From: an uncultured Collinsella sp.
Lineage (GTDB): Bacteria; Actinomycetota; Coriobacteriia; Coriobacteriales; Coriobacteriaceae
DNA: 64,000 nt
Direction of reading: 5' to 3'
Assembly: GCA_937943045.1 (NCBI GenBank)
Contig: CALEBN010000036.1
Span: 1 to 64,000 of the forward strand
Shown here: positions 27,540 to 36,005 of the stretch, piece after piece
Numbering within the stretch: the stretch's first letter is position 1
How the letters are laid out: every line of letters starts with the position of its first letter
Translations under genes and position numbers: made by a program
The notes under the pieces: model-generated
Seen by the model: only the letters and a program-made list of their open reading frames with translations
The model's database searches: none
What the model was told of the DNA's origin: nothing

Positions 27540-28754
27540 TTAGCAAGTGGGGTATTCGCCTTCCCAGACGATGCGACGGTACTGATCCGGATCGGTGTCA
27601 CCTTCCGTGGAGAAGCAGAGCACGGAGCTCGTCTTATCCAGGCCGATGAGCTCTTTGAGCTCGGCGTACTCAGGATCGAGCATGAGGGTCTCGACCAGGC
27701 CAGTGGTCACCGCGCCGGACTCGCCGGAGATGACGCGCGGGTCGCCCTTCTCGGGGGCGCCCAGGGTGCGCATGCCGCGAGCGGTGACCCAGTCGGGGCA
27801 GGACACGAAGGCGGTGGCATGGTTGCGCAGGATATCCCAGCCCAGGATGTTGGGCTCGCCGCAGCACAGACCGGCCATGATGGAGGGCATGTCACCGTCC
27901 ACGATACGCGGATCGCCGTCGCCGGCGGCAGCGCCCTTGTACAGGCAGGCGGCCGGAGCGCACTCGACCACGACGAAGGTGGGCGGGGTATCGGGATACA
28001 GGTTGGTGAAGTAGCCCACCACGGCGCCGGCGAGCGAACCCACGCCAGCCTGGACAAACACGTGCGTCGGGCGGTTGATGGCCATCTCGCGCAGCTGCTC
28101 GGCAGCCTCGGAAGCCATGGTGCCGTAGCCCTCCATGATCCAAGACGGGATCTTCTCGTAGCCCTCCCAGGCGGTGTCCTGAACGATGACGCCGCGCTCG
28201 CAGGCGTCGGCCTCGGCGGCGGCCATGCGCACGCACTCGTCGTAGTTGACCTCTTCGATGGTCACCGTTGCGCCCTCGGCGGCGATGTTATCGAAGCGGG
28301 GCTTGGTGGAACCCTTGGGCATGTGAACGACGGCCTTCTGGCCCAGCTTGTTGGCAGCCCATGCCACGCCGCGGCCATGATTGCCGTCGGTAGCGGTAAA
28401 GAAGGTGGCCTGGCCAAAGTCCTTGGCAAGCTGATCGGAGGTCAGGTAATCGAAGGTGCACTCGGCAACGTCCTTGCCGGTCTCGTCGGCAATGTAGTTG
28501 GCCATGGCAAACGATCCGCCCAGAACCTTAAAGGCGTTGAGGCCAAAGCGATAGCTCTCGTCCTTAACGCACAGGTTGGACAGACCCAAGCGCGCAGCCT
28601 GACCGTCCAGGCGGGCAAGCGGGGTGACGGTATATTGAGGGAACGACTGGTGGAAGGCGCGGGCCTTCTTCACGTGGTCGAGGCTCATGATTCCCAAGTG
28701 CTTGTCATCGCTCTTGGGCATCGTGTTGCCCGCCCACTGGATCTTATCGGCCAT
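27540..28754 (-). CDS. ygeX: 2,3-diaminopropionate ammonia-lyase
   Basis: A 404-residue PLP enzyme that converts 2,3-diaminopropionate to pyruvate and two ammonia. The PLP lysine is in FGLNAFKVLGGSFAM, with ATDGNHGRGVAWAANKLGQ and the glycine-rich GVGSLAGAVVGYF phosphate loop. It is the first gene of block 1, with AAGGAG before the ATG at 28754. Its promoter region contains two AACAAA-N3-TTTGTT palindromes. It gives the pathway a carbon and energy end product (pyruvate). Confidence 0.95.
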   Translation of the reverse strand: MADKIQWAGNTMPKSDDKHLGIMSLDHVKKARAFHQSFPQYTVTPLARLDGQAARLGLSNLCVKDESYRFGLNAFKVLGGSFAMANYIADETGKDVAECTFDYLTSDQLAKDFGQATFFTATDGNHGRGVAWAANKLGQKAVVHMPKGSTKPRFDNIAAEGATVTIEEVNYDECVRMAAAEADACERGVIVQDTAWEGYEKIPSWIMEGYGTMASEAAEQLREMAINRPTHVFVQAGVGSLAGAVVGYFTNLYPDTPPTFVVVECAPAACLYKGAAAGDGDPRIVDGDMPSIMAGLCCGEPNILGWDILRNHATAFVSCPDWVTARGMRTLGAPEKGDPRVISGESGAVTTGLVETLMLDPEYAELKELIGLDKTSSVLCFSTEGDTDPDQYRRIVWEGEYPTC

Positions 28755-29031
28755 ACGGTGAACTCCTTAAGTCCTCTCTTGCCGGCCCCCGCATACGCGT
28801 TTCAGCCCATTCCCATTCATGCGACTGAACTTTTATGTGGATGCCAAACAAAAAGTTTGTTAGCACTGTTCTATCACACTTTTTGATTGGCAAACCTAAC
28901 AAATTGTTTGTTGCCGTAATCGGTACTTTTTCGCCGCCGAACGGTCATGAATTGCCTTGTTGATGGATTTGTTTGCGAACAGATGTGGTTTATGGCAAAG
29001 TGTGCCCAAACTAATTTTTAGGAAGGCACCC
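28755..29031. promoter_or_regulatory. divergent ygeX / PAS-regulator control region with two identical palindromes
   Basis: Two 15-bp palindromes of the form AACAAA-N3-TTTGTT lie at 28847-28861 (spacer AAG) and 28898-28912 (spacer TTG), centres 51 bp apart (about five helical turns). They flank an AT-rich stretch likely to contain the ygeX promoter. They are strong candidates for operators of the divergently encoded PAS-HTH regulator, allowing looping. The binding protein is inferred. Confidence 0.65.
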
Positions 29032-29685
29032 ATGACCCCCGCACAGATTGAGTTTTACAAGCGCCTCGTACACGGCCTGGCGCTCCAATTTGGCCCCAAC
29101 TGCGAAGTCGTCGTCCACGATCTGGAGACCGAGGACGTGGACCACTCCATCGTAGTGATCGAAAACGGCCACGTCAGCGGGCGCAAACTGGGTGACGGCC
29201 CCAGCCATATTGTGTTTGAGTCCATGCACGAGGGCAGCACCGACGTACACGACCGCGAGCCGTACCTCACTAAAACCACCGATGGCAAGCTGCTCAAGTC
29301 CTCGACCATCTTTATCCGCAACGACGAAGGCAAGCCCGTCGGCATTTTGGGCATCAACTTTGACATTACGCTTATGAAGGCTTTTGAGCGTTCGCTCGAC
29401 GCCTTTACCGGCACCGGCGGCACGGGCTATACCGAGCCCGAGCCCATTACCAAGAACATCGGCGACCTGCTCGAGGACCTGCTGCACGAGTGCGAGCAGT
29501 TTGTGGGCAAGCCCGCGGCACTCATGACCAAAGACGAGCGCATTCGTGCCATTGGCTACCTCGACCGTCGTGGCGCCTTCCTCATTTCCAAGTCGAGCGA
29601 GCGTGCCTGCGAGTTCTTCGGCATCTCAAAGTACAGCTTCTATAGCTACCTCAACGAGGCAAAGGCTGCCGCCGGCGACAAGTAG
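29032..29685 (+). CDS. YheO/DauR-type PAS and helix-turn-helix transcriptional regulator
   Basis: A 217-residue protein: an N-terminal YheO-like PAS domain (GLALQFGPNCEVVVHDLETE, IVVIENGHVSGRKLGDGP, KSSTIFIRNDEGKPVGILGINFD) and a C-terminal HTH of the DauR type (GISKYSFYSYLNEAK). The ATG at 29032 has AGGAAGG upstream. It is divergent from ygeX and probably controls block 1 in response to a pathway metabolite. A paralogue at 47517-48173 flanks block 2. Confidence 0.88.
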   Translation: MTPAQIEFYKRLVHGLALQFGPNCEVVVHDLETEDVDHSIVVIENGHVSGRKLGDGPSHIVFESMHEGSTDVHDREPYLTKTTDGKLLKSSTIFIRNDEGKPVGILGINFDITLMKAFERSLDAFTGTGGTGYTEPEPITKNIGDLLEDLLHECEQFVGKPAALMTKDERIRAIGYLDRRGAFLISKSSERACEFFGISKYSFYSYLNEAKAAAGDK

Positions 29686-29810
29686 GCAACTCGGCCGGAT
29701 CGCCCCTCCCCTTTTGGGCGCGAGTTCTGGAATGCACGAATCCAAGAGTCGGCCGCTAGGCAAGTTCCATATAATCGATGAATGTGAGCATTTCGAAAGG
29801 ATGGAACAAG

Positions 29811-30803
29811 ATGGGGTCGAGCAACGCATCACGCAACTGCCGCGGAGGCACCGTTTCTGGCGCCAGGCATGCGAAACGCGCGTTTGACGAGGGCGAAGAC
29901 GATCTGTTTGCGTTGAGCCTCGACGACGTGATGAGCGACCGCCCCTGGACTGCCGAGGAACTCATGGGCGGCGGAGCTCGCCCGACAAGTGCAAAGCCCG
30001 CACCTTCCGCCACGCCCGCGCCGGCATCCGTGCCCGCAGACGACTTTGGCACCCGTCCCATCGTGCAGACGACGCGTAAAGCCGCCCCTGCGCCCCGTCC
30101 TGCTAGCGATCCATCCGAGACGGCGGCGTTTCTCGCTGCAGCGGCACAGCGTCCCACGGCAGACAGCACGATTCGCTACGCTGCCCCGCAGCAGCCGGCA
30201 TACACGGCTCCCGAGCCCGAGCTCGAGCCGCCTGTCATGGATCTGGATGATCTTTCCAACCGCCAGTTTGCCTTTGATTCCTGGGCGGCGGCAGATCTGG
30301 ACGAGACCTCGAGCGGCATGCCGGCGCTCGACATTCCGGTAAACCCTTTGTTTGCGGCTGCCGAGAAACGCGAGTCCGCATACGACAACACCGCAGCATA
30401 CGCCAACCGCCCGAACGAACAACCTCGCGCCGGCCGCATCGAAACCGAGGATTACGGCCAAACATCGAGCGGCTATTCTCGCGACCCGTTTGCCGCCACG
30501 CCCGCTCCCGATTACAACCAAGCGAGCGTAAAGGCAGCCTCGGCATCGTCGTATACCCACGGCACCGACGATGAGCGTGCTGCCGATTACCACACCGAAG
30601 AAGAACCGCCGCGCTTTTCGGAGTTTTCGCATGCGGCAAAGGTTGTCTTTATCGCCATCATCATCGCTCTGCTCGGCGTGATTGCGTTTGAGGGATTCCA
30701 GCTGTTCCGCGGCCCCACCGCGTCCGAATCGGCAACGCAGCAAAAAGAGGACGACAACCAGTACCTGGACATCAATACCCTCAAGGGCGACCCCAACAGC
30801 TAG
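29811..30803 (+). CDS. uncharacterised single-pass membrane protein with proline-rich N-terminal region
   Basis: I do not recognise this 330-residue protein. Residues 1-260 are hydrophilic and rich in Ala, Pro, Asp and Glu, likely disordered and cytoplasmic. One membrane helix (VVFIAIIIALLGVIAFEGFQLF) lies near residue 285, followed by a short tail. I chose the ATG at 29811, with AAAGG at 29797-29801; a longer start at 29778 lacks an RBS. It may be an envelope or signalling protein, but nothing in the context assigns a role. Confidence 0.7.
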   Translation: MGSSNASRNCRGGTVSGARHAKRAFDEGEDDLFALSLDDVMSDRPWTAEELMGGGARPTSAKPAPSATPAPASVPADDFGTRPIVQTTRKAAPAPRPASDPSETAAFLAAAAQRPTADSTIRYAAPQQPAYTAPEPELEPPVMDLDDLSNRQFAFDSWAAADLDETSSGMPALDIPVNPLFAAAEKRESAYDNTAAYANRPNEQPRAGRIETEDYGQTSSGYSRDPFAATPAPDYNQASVKAASASSYTHGTDDERAADYHTEEEPPRFSEFSHAAKVVFIAIIIALLGVIAFEGFQLFRGPTASESATQQKEDDNQYLDINTLKGDPNS

Positions 30804-31175
30804 GTTGGAACATAAGCTATGCCGTACCCCTGTTCACGTGCAGTTTTACACTTTTCCGTGATTTCCACGCACCCATTTCGACACTTTTCCGTAATTTGAG
30901 CGGCTCGAATTTGACACTTTTCCGTACTTTCATACGGCTGATTTCGACACTTTTCCGGATGTTGGCCGAATAATCGCCGCGCAATCAAGCGTCGCTTGCA
31001 CATCATTTCGCAGGCGGCGCTTGATTTCTGTCCGCGTGCGCTGATAGACTCCATCGTGTCCGCAAGGAGCGGGCACGTTTTATCCAGAGTCGGGGTAGAG
31101 AGTTGGCTCCACGATCCCGACGCCAACCGGCCAAGAGGCACGGTGGCCCTGCCAACATCGATGAAAGGAGTCCGT
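30804..31175. repeat. 33-bp periodic direct-repeat array
   Basis: Four copies of ACACTTTTCCG start at 30848, 30881, 30914 and 30947, exactly 33 bp apart, with the first three continuing to CCGT and flanked by TTTnG. The remaining 20 or so bases of each period vary. A minus-strand reading frame with an 11-residue TEKC-type repeat arises only from this periodicity. The rest of the segment to 31175 shows no gene; AAAGGAG at 31164-31170 serves the next CDS. Confidence 0.8.
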
Positions 31176-31598
31176 ATGGACAATTTCTCCGTGCGCAGCG
31201 AGCGCAGTTTCCACAACCTGGTCGTCAAGCCAAAACGAATGCATCTTTTGGACGGGCCGAGCGGCTATGCCTCGGCCATGGTCAAGAGCAGCCTCTCCCA
31301 CCAGATGCGCTTTACGGTACAGAAGCTCGAGGAAGAGCTCTGTGCTGCCGGCAACCCGCACGTACTGCAGATCAAGCTGCTCGGAGACGACTCGCGCGAG
31401 CCGTCCAGCTGGAAGCTCTTCGCTGACGGCGCGTGCGTTGCGGACGGATCCGGCGCCTTTGCCCGCGAGTGCTTCTGCGAGGGAGCCGAGGCATTCCTGG
31501 ACCTGTGCCGCGGCGCCGTGCGCGCGGCCGAGCTGCGCCAATGGAGCCAGAGGGAGCACGAGCTGCTGAGTGCCGTGCGCGGGATTGCGATGGTGTAG
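31176..31598 (+). CDS. hypothetical protein, 140 residues
   Basis: Not recognised. Start ATG at 31176 has AAAGGAG 5 bases upstream, a strong site. The product, beginning MDNFSVRSERSFHNLVVKP, is soluble, with a mixed alpha/beta look, no signal peptide and no membrane helix. Several cysteines lie in ARECFCEGAEAFLDLCRG. It is followed by a hairpin at 31649-31682. Confidence 0.65.
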   Translation: MDNFSVRSERSFHNLVVKPKRMHLLDGPSGYASAMVKSSLSHQMRFTVQKLEEELCAAGNPHVLQIKLLGDDSREPSSWKLFADGACVADGSGAFARECFCEGAEAFLDLCRGAVRAAELRQWSQREHELLSAVRGIAMV

Positions 31599-31648
31599 GC
31601 AGACAGACCAGGCAGCTCGTCATACTGGTTGACGCTTTGATTCAAACA

Positions 31649-31682
31649 GCATGGTGGAGCCGCGCTTACAGCTCCGCCATGC
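31649..31682. terminator. hairpin between convergent hypothetical and exonuclease genes
   Basis: A 12-bp stem (31649-31660 with 31671-31682, one G-U pair) and 10-nt loop between two converging genes. On the minus strand it is followed by TGTTTG, so it is a weak candidate bidirectional terminator. Confidence 0.5.
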
Positions 31683-31708
31683 CAAACCGAATGGCGTTCT
31701 CAAAAGGC

Positions 31709-32443
31709 CTACCTCCCCTCCGCCTTCAGCTTCAGCAGCAAGTCACCCAGCTCGGGGCACTTGCTAGAAAGGTGCGTCTGAGCTCGCTCGCCCATCCCCC
31801 ACCGCTGGCGGATCTCCTGGGCGTGCGGACTCACATGATAGTCCCCGTCCATCATCTGCTTGAGCAGCTTGGCGGTCACGCGCGCATCGGCTAGGGCGCT
31901 GTGGGCATGGCCCGTCGACTCGTCAAACTCGATACCAAACCACGTCGCCGCGTCGCCCAACGAGACGTGCCCATGGCTGCCAACGTCCATGATCGAGGTG
32001 TAAAACGCCTGCAAGTCGGCCCAGTCCGTAGGAAATGAGGAAAGGTCGATGCGCTTTGCCTGGCACTCGGTCAAAAGCTGTCGGCGGTCCGCCCCGCTCC
32101 AGCAAACCACCTGAGCGGAGTAGCGACCGATCCAATCGCCGAGCCTTTTAATCACCACGTAGAGCGGATCGGCCATCGCAGTGTCCACGGCCGATATCCC
32201 CGTGAGCTCGCGGACGGGATACGCAACACCTTCGGCATATTCCGTCTGCACAAACTGCGAGAACTCGCCCATCACGTTGCCGCGGTAATCGAGCTTGACG
32301 GCGCCGATCTCGATAATCTCGTTGCGCAGCCCGCGGCGCTGGCGCTGTCTTGGCACCGGAGCGAACTCAAAGTCGAGCACGATCTGGCGCGCAAAGTTCG
32401 TCGTATCGATAGCCGAGATACACGGCGTCTTTTCAGCTGACAC
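31709..32443 (-). CDS. DEDDh-type 3'-5' exonuclease domain protein
   Basis: A 244-residue protein with the RNase T/DnaQ-type fold. The three Exo motifs are visible: VLDFEF (Asp24, Glu26), a middle region with WSGADRRQL, and the final HAHSALADARVTAKLL (His and Asp of the DEDDh class). It resembles stand-alone exonucleases of the KapD/epsilon type. Nucleic acid substrate is unknown. The gene is alone on the minus strand. Confidence 0.85.
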   Translation of the reverse strand: MSAEKTPCISAIDTTNFARQIVLDFEFAPVPRQRQRRGLRNEIIEIGAVKLDYRGNVMGEFSQFVQTEYAEGVAYPVRELTGISAVDTAMADPLYVVIKRLGDWIGRYSAQVVCWSGADRRQLLTECQAKRIDLSSFPTDWADLQAFYTSIMDVGSHGHVSLGDAATWFGIEFDESTGHAHSALADARVTAKLLKQMMDGDYHVSPHAQEIRQRWGMGERAQTHLSSKCPELGDLLLKLKAEGR

Positions 32444-32898
32444 GGTTAGGGCCTTTCTCCGTCAACTGCCGCTTGCTACATAGGCGGCTACATTGCCGTA
32501 AGGATAGGCGCCCGTGCGGACATGAAAGCGGGGCGCAATACCATGCGCTGGTCGCACGCCATGCAGACGGCCCCAAGAGAATCGCCCGCTCTATTCAAAT
32601 GCATGAAAAAGATTTAGGCCCGGTGACTTGAATCAGCGGTCATCCCGGGCCCATCAGAGCTCGTAGAGCTCTTGGTTGCTTTGGTCTCGCTCTTCACGGC
32701 GCTTATCGAACTTTCCGAGGCACTCAAGCAGCATTCGAAGCATAACAAGTCGCTGCCATTAAGGCGCTGACCTCTTGACCAAGCAACGGCGCTGCCCAGC
32801 TATCACCCTTGGGCCGCCGTCAACTTTATTCTATCCGCGAGCATCTGGTTTACCAAATGGATTTTCGGTAAAGGAAGCACGGCACGCCCGCAAAACCA
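32444..32898. other. 455-base gap without a clear gene
   Basis: No convincing gene. A 29-codon minus-strand frame at 32654-32743 (MLRMLLECLGKFDKRREERD...) ends in TGA but lacks an RBS and looks like the tail of a decayed gene. The right edge abuts the stop of the AAA ATPase gene. Confidence 0.4.
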
Positions 32899-34194
32899 CT
32901 ACGCCCCAAGTGCCGCCATGGGAATCACCGCCACGCCGTCGTCGCGTGTGTAGGCAATGCTCCCCTTTCCAACCACGACCGCCAAAAACGCCGGCGCGGC
33001 ATTCTGGGCGGCAGGATTGGAGAGCACTTTCCTCTCCAGCGCCTTGAGATTTCTCGCTCCATCGTCTGCTTTCGCATCACTCAGCTTGACCTCGATGGCT
33101 CCCCAGCGCCCGTCGTGCTCAACGATCAGATCGACCTCAAGGCCCTTCTCATCTCGGAAATAATGGACACTGTTGTCGACACCGCCGTAGGTGGAAAGGA
33201 ACACGCGCATGTCGCGCAGGACGAGATTCTCAAAGAGCATCCCCAGCGTTTGCATATCGCCAAGCAGCCGCTCAGGGGTAGCCCCCAGCAACGCCGCCGC
33301 AAGTGACGGGTCACAGAAGTAGCGCTTGGGGCGCACGCGAACGCGGGCCTTCGAGCGCATGGGCGGCTCCCATCCGCACAGGTCCTCGGTCAGCTTGAGC
33401 CTGTTGAAGAGGTCCAAGTACGCAGCGATGGTCCTCTCGTCGGGGCCCGCCTCACCGTACGAGGCGTCCTTTACGAGCGTCTTGTACGTGACAGCCTGGC
33501 TCTCGTTCATGGCAAGAGCTCGCAAAAGGCCGTGTGCAAGCTCGGGCGACATGCCCTCGTCCAGCACGTTGACGTCGAGCACCGAGTGCACGTACTGGCT
33601 TGCCGTCTCTCGCGCAAGATCTTCCGAAAGCCCAAGATTTGCAGGCCAACCGCCCCTGCAGCACCAGCGGGCGACGTCATCCACCGTGCTCTCGCGACGC
33701 TGAGGGGCAAAATCCTCGCCCTTAAAGAGGCTTGCCAGTGACACGAGCGGCTCGCCGTCGCCCGACTCACACAGGGCCATGGGGCGCATTGACAGACGGG
33801 CGATCCTACCCGTGCCGGAATGACGAACATGGCTGCGCTCCTCGCTTTTGAGCGCGGTCGAGCCCGTGAGCAAAAGTGTCCCCCGTTCGTTGCCGCTCGC
33901 GTCCACGAAACGCCGGGCGGCATCCCAAACCTCGGGCACCTCCTGCCATTCATCGACCAGGTGTGGCGCATCGCCGATGAGCGCCAGGCTTGGGTCGACC
34001 TCTGCCGCCGCACGCTGCGCAGGCTCATCGAGCCTGGAGACGCTCGCCGAGCGAGAGAGCGCCGTCCAGGTCTTGCCGCACCATTTGGGGCCGTTGATCT
34101 CCACACAGCCAAACGCCCGCATAAGGGTGTCGAGGCGCTCCTCTATGAGCCGGGGCCTATATCCCTTTTGGGTCAATCTCTTTGGTGCATCCAC
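32899..34194 (-). CDS. AAA+ ATPase of the AAA_14/DUF4143 family
   Basis: A 431-residue ATPase. The Walker A motif is GPKWCGKTW near residue 35, with PHLVDEWQEVPEVWD as the Walker-B-like segment and LLLTGST as sensor. The C-terminal DUF4143 part holds EVDLIVEHDGRWGAIEVKL, which resembles a PD-(D/E)XK nuclease core. Such proteins are widespread, often mobile, and of unknown function. The start is a GTG at 34192-34194 with only a modest AGAGAGGG site. Directly upstream is a 23-bp periodic repeat array. Confidence 0.85.
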   Translation of the reverse strand: MDAPKRLTQKGYRPRLIEERLDTLMRAFGCVEINGPKWCGKTWTALSRSASVSRLDEPAQRAAAEVDPSLALIGDAPHLVDEWQEVPEVWDAARRFVDASGNERGTLLLTGSTALKSEERSHVRHSGTGRIARLSMRPMALCESGDGEPLVSLASLFKGEDFAPQRRESTVDDVARWCCRGGWPANLGLSEDLARETASQYVHSVLDVNVLDEGMSPELAHGLLRALAMNESQAVTYKTLVKDASYGEAGPDERTIAAYLDLFNRLKLTEDLCGWEPPMRSKARVRVRPKRYFCDPSLAAALLGATPERLLGDMQTLGMLFENLVLRDMRVFLSTYGGVDNSVHYFRDEKGLEVDLIVEHDGRWGAIEVKLSDAKADDGARNLKALERKVLSNPAAQNAAPAFLAVVVGKGSIAYTRDDGVAVIPMAALGA

Positions 34195-34230
34195 AGACGG
34201 CCGTCCCTCTCTATCACGCGATATGCGAAA

Positions 34231-34328
34231 TTACGCCATTCTCAATGCTGATTTTACGCTACTTTCAATGTAGTTTTTACGCCATGACAGATGTAGTTTT
34301 TACGCCATTTTCATTGAAGGTTTTACGC
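34231..34328. repeat. 23-bp periodic direct-repeat array upstream of the DUF4143 ATPase
   Basis: TTACGC begins at 34231, 34254, 34277, 34300 and 34323: five copies exactly 23 bp apart. Read on the minus strand the consensus is GCGTAAAAnnnnCATTGAnAnTG. The last copy ends about 37 bases from the ATPase start codon, so the array occupies its promoter or leader and could be an operator. Confidence 0.8.
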
Positions 34329-34379
34329 TTGGCATCCTTAGCGCGACCCATTCCGAGCATCACATCAGAGCGTGCTTGG

Positions 34380-35771
34380 TTATCTCCGCTCGCACATCTC
34401 GGCAAACGAAATCAGCTTGGCATCTCCCCTGCTCGCCGCAGCTTCCTGACATCCTTGCGTAAAGCCTCGCTTCGAGAAGATCGCATAGCTTTTATGCTGC
34501 CGCCTAAAGAGCTCGCTTCGGTATACGAGCTTTTGCAGCACGTCTTCGCCCGCCGGTTCATTGCGCCATTTGCACTCCGCAAACAGCGCAGTGCCCTCGC
34601 CATCGTCAACAATCAAGTCGATTTCTTCCTGCGTATGCGTGCGATTATCCGTCCCCCACCAGCGCCCAACGCTTGCCGGAACCACATCGAGCTGGCCCGC
34701 CCGCGCGAGTTCGTACACGTATTGTCTGCATATAAGCTCAAAGACCGTACCCATGTAATCCGATACGTGTGGCTCAATGCGCTTATACGCCATCTCGGCC
34801 ATATCGTTTTGAATCAGCCCAATGTTCTGCGGAACAAACTTGTACCAGAACCTAAACATCTGATCGCTCAGCAGATACACGGCTCGCTTATTGCTCGTCT
34901 CGTTTAGGGGCAGCTCGCGCTCGACAATCCCAAGCGACGCCAGCTTATCCACATAGCTCTTTACGTTGCTCGCAGGGATTCCCGTAGAGCTCGCAATCTC
35001 CGAGATCTTCGAGCGCCCCTGAGCAATTGCTTGCACGATCGCATCATATTGCTCGGGATTGCGGCACTCCTGCAATAGCAGGTTACTCGGCTCCTCAAAG
35101 AGATAGCCCGTAGGAGTAAGAAAAAGACGTTTGATGTTGTCCTTGAGCGGTGCGGCAGGATCGACTTTCTCGATATATGCAGGAATGCCACCCGTCATGC
35201 CATAGCAAACTGCAGCGTCTTCGCGACCCATGCTCTGCCACAGGCCGAGGGTCGTCATAAAATCGAGCGGCATGATCTTAAACTGGGCCGTACGCCTACC
35301 GTATAGCGGACTCTCGTAGCCCAACACCTGCTCTTCCATAAACGAAAGCGACGACCCGCACAGGATAAGCATAAGCTTGGTCTCTTTGTACAAGTGATCG
35401 ATCTTGTCTTGCAGCAACGAGCTGATCTCGGGATTCGATTGGGCGAGATAAGGATACTCGTCGATCACGACAATCAAACGTTCCGTGCGAGCCATGGTGG
35501 CCAATGCATCGAACGCTTCGTCAAAACTACGAAACGACACGCCTGCAGCACCAACCGAGTCTGCAAGTATCGCCTGGCTAAAGCCGTGCAGGTTTGCCTC
35601 TGCATTGGTACGACGAGCTTGAAAGTAAATAGCCTTCTTGCCTTGGATAAACTCTGTGATAAGACGCGTTTTGCCCACGCGACGGCGGCCGTAAATCACA
35701 GGCATCTCAAAGGAGCCCGTGCCATACAGTCGATTGAGCTCGGACATTTCCACTGTTCTTCCGATAAACAT
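34380..35771 (-). CDS. AAA+ ATPase of the ATPase_2/DUF234 family
   Basis: A 463-residue protein with MFIGRTVEMSELNRLYG at the start, Walker A YGRRRVGKTRL, Walker B LIVVIDEYPYL and LILCGSS as sensor 1. A winged helix is likely near residues 255-290 (ISEIASSTGIPASNVKSYVDKL). The C-terminal DUF234 region has EEIDLIVDDGEGTALFAECKW, a PD-(D/E)XK-like D...E-x-K pattern. It is similar in plan to the preceding ATPase but not a close copy. The ATG at 35771 has AAGGAAGG upstream. A perfect palindrome at 35787-35842 covers its promoter. Confidence 0.85.
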   Translation of the reverse strand: MFIGRTVEMSELNRLYGTGSFEMPVIYGRRRVGKTRLITEFIQGKKAIYFQARRTNAEANLHGFSQAILADSVGAAGVSFRSFDEAFDALATMARTERLIVVIDEYPYLAQSNPEISSLLQDKIDHLYKETKLMLILCGSSLSFMEEQVLGYESPLYGRRTAQFKIMPLDFMTTLGLWQSMGREDAAVCYGMTGGIPAYIEKVDPAAPLKDNIKRLFLTPTGYLFEEPSNLLLQECRNPEQYDAIVQAIAQGRSKISEIASSTGIPASNVKSYVDKLASLGIVERELPLNETSNKRAVYLLSDQMFRFWYKFVPQNIGLIQNDMAEMAYKRIEPHVSDYMGTVFELICRQYVYELARAGQLDVVPASVGRWWGTDNRTHTQEEIDLIVDDGEGTALFAECKWRNEPAGEDVLQKLVYRSELFRRQHKSYAIFSKRGFTQGCQEAAASRGDAKLISFAEMCERR

Positions 35772-35786
35772 AGGGCCATCCTTCCT

Positions 35787-35842
35787 TTACGTTATAGCTA
35801 GCTATATTATACCTTCCTATAATATAGCTAGCTATAACGTAA
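35787..35842. promoter_or_regulatory. perfect 25-bp palindrome with TATAAT in each arm
   Basis: Arms 35787-35811 and 35818-35842 are perfectly complementary around CCTTCC. Each arm contains TATAAT reading outwards from the centre (on the minus strand at 35806-35811, on the plus strand at 35818-35823) and an internal TAGCTAGCTA. It starts 16 bases upstream of the ATPase start codon. It is probably an operator overlapping two divergent promoters, or a cruciform-forming element. Confidence 0.75.
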
Positions 35843-35897
35843 TTCGACAAGCGGTGCACACGAAAGGGGCGGTACACCACCGCACGTGGACCGTTCC

Positions 35898-36005
35898 GGA
35901 AACGGTATCCCACTCTGGGGCCGAAATCTGGGACACAGTTTCCGCTTGAGGGCTGTTCCGGAAAGCGCGTCCCATTCCGAGCGGCAATTCCGGGTCACGG
36001 TTTCC
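35898..36005. repeat. 62-bp palindromic units, two copies
   Basis: Two units of the same family as 37345-37667. Left arms GGAAACGGTATCCC (35898-35911) and GGAAAGCGCGTCCC (35960-35973) are 62 bp apart. The inverted right arms start exactly 32 bp after each left arm (35930 and 35992). The 18-nt loops differ. Confidence 0.85.

Noticed and set aside
30844..30965. CRISPR array at the 33-bp repeats
   Set aside because: Conserved part is only about 12 bases, there are four units, and no cas gene is in the window.
30800..31228. Minus-strand protein with 11-residue TEKC-type repeats
   Set aside because: The repeat comes from the 33-bp DNA period; no RBS and it overlaps the better supported gene at 31176.
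35719..35949. Short peptides read through the 25-bp palindrome
   Set aside because: They are translations of repeated TA-rich sequence without RBS.
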